A DNA stretch of 11,999 nucleotides from assembly GCA_021796315.1 (NCBI GenBank), contig JAJYOH010000118.1:1-11999 (forward strand), written 5' to 3'. Numbering within the stretch: the first letter of the stretch is position 1; the number at the start of each line of letters is the position of its first letter. The notes below the pieces were generated by a model, which ran no database searches, had not been told where the DNA came from, and saw only the letters and a program-made list of their open reading frames with translations. The translations under genes were made by a program, and so were the position numbers. Positions 6,598 through 11,999 of the stretch are shown piece after piece. The DNA is from Chloroflexota bacterium. Its GTDB lineage: Bacteria > Chloroflexota > Anaerolineae > Anaerolineales > Villigracilaceae.

Positions 6598-8281
6598 CGA
6601 AACTACTATCATTCTGTGTGGTGGACAAATTAACTTTACCAACCTTCCGGTTGGAAGTAATTTTTCCAATGCAATGATCCCCGTGAATGGCAAACCGGTG
6701 ATAGGGTGGATTTTGGATGACCTTCTTGCCAAAGACATTCGCTCCGCAGTGATCGTTCTGCGTCAAAGCAACCATCGCTTGGCGGAATTTGTCCAACGCG
6801 CCTACTCTAACCGAATGAAGATTAAGCTGGCGTTACTCGCCCAGGAAGGCACGATTGTTCAGTCGTTAGCAGCAGGTTTGATGACGAAGCCTGTCGATGG
6901 GGTAGTACGTGTGGTTTTGGGAGATACTCTCATTCGAGATTCGTTTGATGCGCAGCAAAGTTTCGTATATGTGGGCGAAGTGGAAGAGTCTCGTCGCTGG
7001 TGTTTGGCGGTTACCGATCGAAATGGGAAGGTTTTGAATTATCAAGATAAACAGGAGATTGCGCCAAAACCCTATTTGGCTTTGGCGGGGTATTACCACT
7101 TTTTGCGCGGTGATTTACTCCAACGCTGTGCGAATGTGGCGGTAGCCGACGGAGCACGTGAATTAAGCGATGTACTAACACGATACGCGGCATATGAGCC
7201 GATTTATGCCAAGCGGGTGAAGGATTGGTTCGATTTTGGTAACACAGATAATCTGATTGCCGCGCGTCAGCGTTTACTTCAGCCGCGTTATTTCAATACT
7301 TTGAATATCAATCCGGTTCTAGGTACGATTACCAAAATCAGTCAACATAATGAAAAATTGCGTGATGAGTTGAATTGGTATCTTGCGCTCCCGGAGGAAC
7401 TCAAAGTCCTCACCCCCCGCATTGTTAATTATGCTGAGGAAGGGGAACGGTTGCAGATTGTGCAGGAATACTATGGCTATCCAACACTGGCTGAGCTATA
7501 TATCTATGGCGAATTACATCTTGATACCTGGTCATTTATTCTGCGACGTGTTTTGGGTATTCATAGTGAGTTCATAAAACATCAGGGAGTGCTAGAACAA
7601 CAATACATTGAAGCCATGTATGTTGGCAAAACGTTTGAGCGTTTGTTGAACTTAATGGGCCAGGAAAAGTGGCGTTTGATTCTTGAACAGGAGGAGATTG
7701 TCTTTAATGGTAGAGTGCTACGTGGCTGGAACGTAATTCAAAACGATGTTAAAGAGATGATCCATCGAATTGCCAAAAATACACCTGTCAGTGTCATTCA
7801 TGGGGATTATTGTTTTTCGAATATTTTATATGATCTCAGCAATCAAATTGTGCGTTTGATAGATCCGCGTGGTAGCTTTGGAAGAAATGGGATTTATGGC
7901 GACGCGCGCTACGATATTGCCAAATTACGGCATAGTATCTGTGAATGCTACGATTATATAGTGGCTGATATGTATGATTTACAGGTACATGATGGAAAAT
8001 ACGAGGCACAAATTTATCATGGCGGTTTGCCCCCGATGCTGGGAGCAATCTTTGACCAGTCGATCAGTGAGATGGGTTACGATCTTAACGAAATCCGCTT
8101 TATTGAAGGGCTGTTGTTTATCTCAATGCTCCCCTTACATCAGGATCATTCAAATCGACAGTTAATGATGTTCTTGACAGGCTTATCTTTGCTTAACGAG
8201 GTGCTGGAATGCGGATTGCCATTGACTTGGACGGAACAATATGCCCGATCAAACAAACCCATCAATCCTACTCTGACCTAG
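6587..8281 (+). CDS. Nucleotidyltransferase-like / small-molecule kinase fusion protein
   Basis: The 564-residue protein has two domains. Residues 5 to about 230 follow the NTP-transferase plan: TIILCGGQ, then AMIPVNGKPVIGWILDD, EGTIVQSLAAGL, VVLGDTLI and WFDFGNTDNLIAARQ. The signature is altered, however: the G-x-G-x-R loop is CGGQINF and the usual Pro-Lys before the 'IPV-GKP' strand is Ser27-Asn28. Residues of about 245-540 form an aminoglycoside/choline-kinase-like phosphotransferase: K250 and E261 are candidate ATP-anchoring residues, HGDYCFSN (405-412) is the H-x-D-x-x-x-x-N catalytic loop, and IDPRGSFG (425-432) supplies the metal-binding Asp. This resembles fusions seen in capsule loci and suggests phosphorylation and activation of a small hydroxylated molecule or sugar. 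The only start compatible with the domain is TTG 6587, 7 nt after GAAG (6576-6579). The last 24 codons are overprinted on the next gene. Confidence 0.75.
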   Translation: MIDNETTIILCGGQINFTNLPVGSNFSNAMIPVNGKPVIGWILDDLLAKDIRSAVIVLRQSNHRLAEFVQRAYSNRMKIKLALLAQEGTIVQSLAAGLMTKPVDGVVRVVLGDTLIRDSFDAQQSFVYVGEVEESRRWCLAVTDRNGKVLNYQDKQEIAPKPYLALAGYYHFLRGDLLQRCANVAVADGARELSDVLTRYAAYEPIYAKRVKDWFDFGNTDNLIAARQRLLQPRYFNTLNINPVLGTITKISQHNEKLRDELNWYLALPEELKVLTPRIVNYAEEGERLQIVQEYYGYPTLAELYIYGELHLDTWSFILRRVLGIHSEFIKHQGVLEQQYIEAMYVGKTFERLLNLMGQEKWRLILEQEEIVFNGRVLRGWNVIQNDVKEMIHRIAKNTPVSVIHGDYCFSNILYDLSNQIVRLIDPRGSFGRNGIYGDARYDIAKLRHSICECYDYIVADMYDLQVHDGKYEAQIYHGGLPPMLGAIFDQSISEMGYDLNEIRFIEGLLFISMLPLHQDHSNRQLMMFLTGLSLLNEVLECGLPLTWTEQYARSNKPINPTLT

Positions 8282-8571
8282 AACCGTTACCGGGGGCTAT
8301 AGAGCGTATATCCGCTCTGCGCGCTGCGGGGCATTACATTATTATTCTTACTGCACGTAATATGGCAACGTGCGACAGTAATCTTGGTAAAGTAATGAAA
8401 AATGTTGGTAAAGTGACACTTGACTGGCTGGAAAGACATAATGTGGAATATGATGAAATTTATTTCGGTAAGCCGAATGCCGAAGTGTATATCGATGACC
8501 GGGCTTTACGTTTTACATCATGGGACGATGTAACGGAAGTTCAGCTCCAGAAGGAAGCACATAGCCGATGA
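8209..8571 (+). CDS. Mini-HAD phosphatase of capsule biosynthesis (EcbF/BcbF type)
   Basis: The 120-residue protein keeps all four HAD motifs: D6-L-D8-G-T (nucleophile and acid), ILTAR with T48, GKP with K88, and IDD with D96-D97. There is almost no cap domain. The sequence NLGKVMKNVGKVTLDWLERHNVEYDEIYFGKP is characteristic of the short phosphatases I recall as the EcbF-BcbF capsule-biosynthesis subfamily (recalled, not checked). It probably removes phosphate from, or hydrolyses, a small phosphorylated intermediate in the pathway formed with its two neighbours. ATG 8209 has GAGG at 8198-8201, 7 nt away, and starts 73 nt inside the preceding gene. Its stop overlaps the next start in an ATGA, so it is translationally coupled to the nucleotidyltransferase. 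Confidence 0.82.
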   Translation: MRIAIDLDGTICPIKQTHQSYSDLEPLPGAIERISALRAAGHYIIILTARNMATCDSNLGKVMKNVGKVTLDWLERHNVEYDEIYFGKPNAEVYIDDRALRFTSWDDVTEVQLQKEAHSR

Positions 8572-9299
8572 ATTTGGTTGTGGCGATGGCAGGACGCGGA
8601 TCGCGTTTTGCCGGTACAGATTATAAGGTTCCTAAACCCTTAATTCCCATCGCAGGCAAACCCATGCTCTATTGGGCAATCCAAAGCCTGTGGGAAATTT
8701 CGCATTCACAAGTGATTGTGATTGCCTTGCGCGAGCACGAGATTCATAATGTATCAAGGATAATATGTGATATTGCGAGAGACGCCAAAATAGTTTTGCT
8801 GCCCAATGTGACTGAGGGCCAGTTGTGTACTGTTTTAGCCGCGCGAAAGTTTATAGATAATGATGAGGACTTGCTTGTTGCAAGTTCAGATACTTACATT
8901 GTATCGTCACTGGCTTCTGATATTAAAAATCGTTCACCCGAAACGCGTGGCATTATCTCTGTAGCAGATATGGCCGGAGACCGCTGGAGCTTTGCACGTA
9001 CCGATGAAAACGGAAATGTAGTTGAAGTTGCCGAGAAAGTCCGCATTTCCAATCATGCTAGTACAGGCTTGTATTATTTTTCGAACGGACACGAATTTGT
9101 ATCTGTGGCAGATGAAATGATCGCAAATCAAGAAAAGACTCGCGGAGAATATTATGTAATTCCGGTCTATCAGAAATATATTCAATATGGGTGGCAGGTG
9201 AAATTGTCTCAAGCAAGTGAGATGTGGGATATGGGAACGCCAGAGGCTCTAAGTAACTTCAAAAATTTCGTTGGAAATCAAGGTGATTTCGCTAAATAG
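8568..9299 (+). CDS. Nucleotidyltransferase (NTP_transferase family), canonical active site
   Basis: The 243-residue protein shows an intact nucleotidyltransferase signature: MAGRGSRF (7-14) with the G-x-G-x-R loop, PKPLIPIAGKP (22-32) with catalytic K23, TEGQLCTVLAARKFI (82-96), the metal-binding D108 in ASSDTYI, and DMGTPEAL near the end. It should join an NMP to a sugar phosphate or other phosphorylated compound, releasing pyrophosphate. Its length matches short, single-domain enzymes of capsule clusters (LicC-, HddC- or RfbF-like), not the longer RmlA or GalU enzymes. The start is fixed by the 4-nt ATGA overlap with the phosphatase. Substrate and nucleotide are not predictable. It probably supplies the activity that the altered nucleotidyltransferase-like domain of the gene two places upstream appears to lack. 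Confidence 0.83.
   Translation: MNLVVAMAGRGSRFAGTDYKVPKPLIPIAGKPMLYWAIQSLWEISHSQVIVIALREHEIHNVSRIICDIARDAKIVLLPNVTEGQLCTVLAARKFIDNDEDLLVASSDTYIVSSLASDIKNRSPETRGIISVADMAGDRWSFARTDENGNVVEVAEKVRISNHASTGLYYFSNGHEFVSVADEMIANQEKTRGEYYVIPVYQKYIQYGWQVKLSQASEMWDMGTPEALSNFKNFVGNQGDFAK
9273..9276 (+). promoter_or_regulatory. Shine-Dalgarno-like GGAA supporting the GTG start at 9283
   Basis: GGAA (in TTGGAAATCAA) lies 6 nt before GTG 9283. The alternative in-frame TTG 9271 overlaps this element and has only A/T-rich sequence upstream, so GTG 9283 is preferred; the proteins differ by four residues. Confidence 0.45.
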
Positions 9300-10638
9300 T
9301 TATTCGCCATCCAAAATAAGCATTGGAATTATTGTGGCACTCGTCGCTGTTGGGGGAGGATTGGCTATGGTGTATTTGCCGCCTTTTTCGCTTACGCTAG
9401 TAGTAGGCGTAATTGCGATGGTATTTGTGGTAATACGCCCGCGCGAAGGTTTCTTCCTATTGTTAGCTGCACTCTATTATCCATTATTGCCTAACATACC
9501 CTTTGGCTCCCTGGAAATTTCGATTACATCGATTCTGGCATTCGGCCTGTTTTTAGGCGCGTTGAATCTTCAACGTCAAGACCCATTCCTTCGTTTGGCG
9601 CGCTGGCAAGCTGCTTTGCTGGCAGCATTGGCAATTGTATTTCTACTTTCTGTTTTGTTTAGTGATTCGTTTGACGATTCGATTCGCGTGGCGCCCAATC
9701 TAATATCCTATTGGATAGTATTGTATGTGGCGATGGTCTTGGTACGTTCCACTGAACAGCTCTGGTTGATCGCTCGTCTAATTCTGGTTCTAGGTTTTAT
9801 TTTATCCATCTGGCGTGATGAATTGGCTCCGTTGCGTATCGCCTTACACCTGCCTAACTTGGGCCTCAACGGGGCTGTATTTGTCTTTCATTCACCTGTA
9901 GCTATAGCATTAGTAACCGTCATAATGTTACAAAAAAAATTTGTTTCACGCTTCTGGCGCATCTTTGCTTGGTTGGCTCTGTTTTCAATGATTTATCATG
10001 GCCTTTTTTATCAGACGCGCGCTGGTTGGTTGGTTTGGATTGTCATGGCACTGGTTTTGGTATTGCAGGCACGGTGGCGCGAGCGCGTGATATTGGTTGC
10101 GGGAGCGATTGGGGTCTTTTTAATGGGCTTGTTCCTGTTCGCTAATGTTATTAGCACCAATTTGGCACAGACCGAAGTAACCGTAAAGGCCTTTGTCGGG
10201 GCTACTACTTATGCTCCTGTAAGTTCGGATGATTTGATTCGGTTAGTGGCTCGTGATGCTGGTTTGCGGATGTTCTATGCGCGACCGGTTTTCGGATGGG
10301 GACCTGATGCCTATGTTCGTTTGAAACCTGAATTTCTTACATATTTCGGCAAAGAATCGCTCTTGCCAGGCGCATTTAATTCTTGGCTAATTCTCCTCGC
10401 TGAACAAGGAATTGTTGGCACCGCAGTGGCAGCGGCGGTCTTCCTACTACCGGTGCTACTTTCATGGAAAGCCATCCGAAAGGTGCGTAACCCTACTACT
10501 ATTTTGGCTTTTGGATTTGCACTAGGTGTCTTAGGAATTTCTATCCATCTTCTATTTATTGATCTGATGTATTCTTTTGCTTGGGCGCATGCTGGATTAG
10601 CATTAGCTTCTGCTCGCCTAGCTCTTGATAGCAATTGA
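9283..10638 (+). CDS. O-antigen ligase/polymerase-like integral membrane protein (Wzy_C)
   Basis: From GTG 9283 the protein has 451 residues with about ten to twelve hydrophobic segments, among them roughly 13-33, 36-52, 56-70, 80-97, 107-127, 142-156, 161-176, 196-215, 226-243, 247-262, 268-290, 376-392 and 405-440. The Wzy_C signature is present: QTRAGWL (244-250), then the large periplasmic loop (about 291-365) containing RPVFGWGPDAY (334-344), and NSWLILLAEQGIVG (366-379). In WaaL-type ligases this last motif normally begins with a catalytic His-Asn; here the His position is Phe365. The protein either joins polysaccharide to an acceptor or polymerises repeat units outside the cytoplasmic membrane. 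It overlaps the nucleotidyltransferase by 17 nt. Ligase versus polymerase cannot be decided. Confidence 0.85.
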   Translation: MISLNSYSPSKISIGIIVALVAVGGGLAMVYLPPFSLTLVVGVIAMVFVVIRPREGFFLLLAALYYPLLPNIPFGSLEISITSILAFGLFLGALNLQRQDPFLRLARWQAALLAALAIVFLLSVLFSDSFDDSIRVAPNLISYWIVLYVAMVLVRSTEQLWLIARLILVLGFILSIWRDELAPLRIALHLPNLGLNGAVFVFHSPVAIALVTVIMLQKKFVSRFWRIFAWLALFSMIYHGLFYQTRAGWLVWIVMALVLVLQARWRERVILVAGAIGVFLMGLFLFANVISTNLAQTEVTVKAFVGATTYAPVSSDDLIRLVARDAGLRMFYARPVFGWGPDAYVRLKPEFLTYFGKESLLPGAFNSWLILLAEQGIVGTAVAAAVFLLPVLLSWKAIRKVRNPTTILAFGFALGVLGISIHLLFIDLMYSFAWAHAGLALASARLALDSN

Positions 10639-10680
10639 TTGCGTCCTTGGTACTTGCCTTTCTATATGGATTGGAACCTG

Positions 10681-11874
10681 ATGTCAAATAATCTTACTTT
10701 CGTTTACCACACACCGTTTTGGGTTGAAAAAGGGATCGTTGTCACAAGTCATGCGGCCGTTGGAAGATATGTAGATTCTCTTGCACCATATTTTTCTGAA
10801 ATTGTTCTCGTTGTACCGGGAATGGGGAAAGGTGATTCTATCCAATATTCGTTAGAATCCTCTAACATAAGACTGAGTCCCTTACCGCACTATCACAATA
10901 TACAATCGTTTTGGTTCCATTTTCCTGTGTACTGCTTGAAGATGCTTCGATCAGCCGCCTCGTGGGATATCTTGAATGTGCGAATACCAACACACTTAGG
11001 TTTCTTGGCATTTCTCTCCGCCAAATTGTTTAGAAAAAAAATATTTTTTGTTGTTGTGGGCGAATTCTTCTCATATAACAATATGTCAAATTACCGCCTC
11101 CTCCAACAAAAAATTGTTAATACAGATTCGGTTATTCAAGATAAATTGATGGCCTATATGATTAGGAAGAGCGTGACATTTACCAATGGGGAGGTGTTAT
11201 TTGAAAAATTTCATCACGATAATAACCATGTTTACTTAATGAGGAGTAGTACGATTAGTTTGAAGGACATAAACGTTGATAAAAAAATAGCGGCACTACA
11301 TAACCCAATTCGTATTTTAACCGTAGCAGTTATTTCAGCTCGCAAAGGTAGCTCTTTAATTCCTGACATTCTATATCACTTAAGGGAGATGGGACATAAT
11401 GTGGAATGGAATTATGTTGGCGAACCTGAAGGTGAGGCGGGAAAACAAGAATTAAAGCGAATGTTAGCTCGAGCAACTGAGCTCTCAATTTCTACTCATC
11501 TCATTTTACATGGTAAGAAATCTTGGTATGAGTTGCAGCAATATTATAGGGACTCTGACTTGTTTGTATTGCCTACTTTCATGGAAGGAATTCCGCGGGT
11601 GCTTTTGGAGGCGCAAGCGGCAGGCCTGCCTGTAGTTACAACAACGGTTGGTGGAATTCCTAAGGCTATTCATAATGGTGAAGATGGTATTTTGGTTTCT
11701 CCAGGTGATCCTGTGGTAATGGTAGATGCAATAGAGAAGATTATTCAAAATGGAGATTTGTATTGTTCGTTAGCAACAAATGGTCTGGAAACTGCAAGAC
11801 GGTCGAGTCTCGAAACTGAAACTAAACGTATGTTGAAACAAGTTGGCAAAGATTTGAATGTTCCTCTTGTATAA
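10681..11874 (+). CDS. GT4 family glycosyltransferase, AT-rich
   Basis: From ATG 10681 the protein has 397 residues. The frame extends back to TTG 10639 and ATG 10666, but the family-like beginning is NLTFVYHTPFWVEKGIV, and a GGAA at 10673-10676 lies 4 nt before this ATG. The N-terminal acceptor half contains VVPGMGKGD and WDILNVRIPTHLG. The donor half contains ILTVAVISARKGSSLIPDIL, YVGEPEGEAGKQEL, HLILHGKKSWYELQQYYRDSDLFVLPTF and an intact EX7E motif (E302 and E310 in EGIPRVLLE), followed by AQAAGLPVVTTTVGGIPKAI. It is a retaining glycosyltransferase using a nucleotide sugar at the cytoplasmic side. Sample windows are much more AT-rich than the preceding membrane-protein gene, and the 42-nt gap before it is the widest in the window, so it may have joined the cluster separately. 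Confidence 0.87.
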   Translation: MSNNLTFVYHTPFWVEKGIVVTSHAAVGRYVDSLAPYFSEIVLVVPGMGKGDSIQYSLESSNIRLSPLPHYHNIQSFWFHFPVYCLKMLRSAASWDILNVRIPTHLGFLAFLSAKLFRKKIFFVVVGEFFSYNNMSNYRLLQQKIVNTDSVIQDKLMAYMIRKSVTFTNGEVLFEKFHHDNNHVYLMRSSTISLKDINVDKKIAALHNPIRILTVAVISARKGSSLIPDILYHLREMGHNVEWNYVGEPEGEAGKQELKRMLARATELSISTHLILHGKKSWYELQQYYRDSDLFVLPTFMEGIPRVLLEAQAAGLPVVTTTVGGIPKAIHNGEDGILVSPGDPVVMVDAIEKIIQNGDLYCSLATNGLETARRSSLETETKRMLKQVGKDLNVPLV

Positions 11875-11892
11875 ATAGTGGATCGATATTTT

Positions 11893-11999
11893 ATGAGAAC
11901 AATGATTAGGCGAGTAAGAAATATTTTATTGAGCCTTATATCAAAAGTGTCGCCCGACCCATATCTTGTGGCTGAATTATGGAGAAACCAAAATACCAT
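11893..11999 (+). CDS. Start of an unidentified gene cut by the window edge
   Basis: From ATG 11893 the frame is open to the window end, giving MRTMIRRVRNILLSLISKVS followed by PDPYLVAELWRNQNT (35 codons). An in-frame GTG at 11878 is an alternative start, and GTGGA at 11878-11882 is a weak ribosome-binding candidate for the ATG. The basic, hydrophobic beginning and the L-x-x-x-G/N-rich stretch vaguely recall the entry into hexapeptide-repeat acyltransferases found in such clusters, but too little is visible to assign a function. It lies 18 nt after the glycosyltransferase stop on the same strand, with no terminator between. Confidence 0.45.
   Translation, partial: MRTMIRRVRNILLSLISKVSPDPYLVAELWRNQNT

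Noticed and set aside
6380..6796. Minus-strand open frame of 138 codons across the GT2/kinase-fusion junction
   Set aside because: Both strands' evidence favours the plus-strand genes, whose motifs cover the region; the antisense frame has no family features.
8384..8414. Direct repeat TTGGTAAAGT at 8384-8393 and 8405-8414 (21-nt period) inside the HAD gene
   Set aside because: It encodes L-G-K-V ... V-G-K-V in a stretch that I recall as normal for this phosphatase family, so it is probably conserved protein sequence, not a recent duplication.
10635..10668. Possible promoter (TTGATT and TATATG) before the last GT4 gene
   Set aside because: The spacing between the two boxes exceeds the usual 16-18 nt and neither box is strong; the gene is otherwise tightly placed in the operon.
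9932..11041. A8 runs at 9932-9939 and 11034-11041 as phase-variation sites
   Set aside because: Runs of eight A are common in AT-rich DNA, both frames are intact, and nothing else suggests variation.
11875..11999. Terminator or intergenic regulatory region after the last complete gene
   Set aside because: No stem followed by a T-run was found and a new frame opens within 18 nt, so the transcript probably continues.

Overview
The window lies inside a surface-polysaccharide (O-antigen, capsule or exopolysaccharide) biosynthesis cluster. Every recognisable gene is on the + strand. Genes are packed end to end, with overlaps of 4 to 73 nt or gaps of at most 42 nt, and no stretch of 300 bases lacks a gene. 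I see no convincing promoter or rho-independent terminator, so the whole window is probably part of one long transcript. No rRNA, tRNA, CRISPR array, insertion sequence or integrase was seen. The host is a bacterium using ATG, GTG and TTG starts, with moderate GC that varies between genes. The assortment of families would suit an environmental lineage such as Chloroflexota, but this is only a low-confidence guess.

Layout: (1) 2-235, the C-terminal end of a Wzt-type ABC-transporter ATPase, i.e. its carbohydrate-recognition domain. (2) 252-1160, a zinc-ribbon class I methyltransferase whose start was displaced by a 20-bp tandem duplication. (3) 1150-2400, a GT-B-like transferase of unknown specificity. 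(4) 2423-3166, a second SAM methyltransferase-fold protein. (5, 6) 3169-4326 and 4316-5542, two GT4 glycosyltransferases, the second lacking the first Glu of the EX7E motif. (7) 5545-6597, a GT2 glycosyltransferase. (8, 9, 10) 6587-9299, a three-gene module: a nucleotidyltransferase-like/kinase fusion, a mini-HAD phosphatase and a stand-alone nucleotidyltransferase. (11) 9283-10638, a polytopic O-antigen ligase/polymerase-like protein. (12) 10681-11874, an AT-rich GT4 glycosyltransferase. (13) 11893 onward, the start of a gene cut by the window edge.

How they may work together (inference): the glycosyltransferases build an oligosaccharide on a lipid carrier. One or both methyltransferases decorate or cap it. 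The kinase/HAD/nucleotidyltransferase module probably makes an unusual NDP-activated small molecule or sugar. Wzt with an upstream Wzm would export the product, and the ligase/polymerase-like protein would join or extend chains outside the membrane. No flippase and no common sugar-nucleotide gene (e.g. the rml set) lies in the window. Those functions must be encoded elsewhere.

The most interesting signals are the 20-bp duplication that separates wzt from its neighbouring methyltransferase and creates a 7-codon mini-ORF; the kinase/HAD/nucleotidyltransferase module, where one nucleotidyltransferase looks degenerate and the other canonical; and the 73-nt overlap in which the kinase tail is overprinted on the phosphatase catalytic motif.
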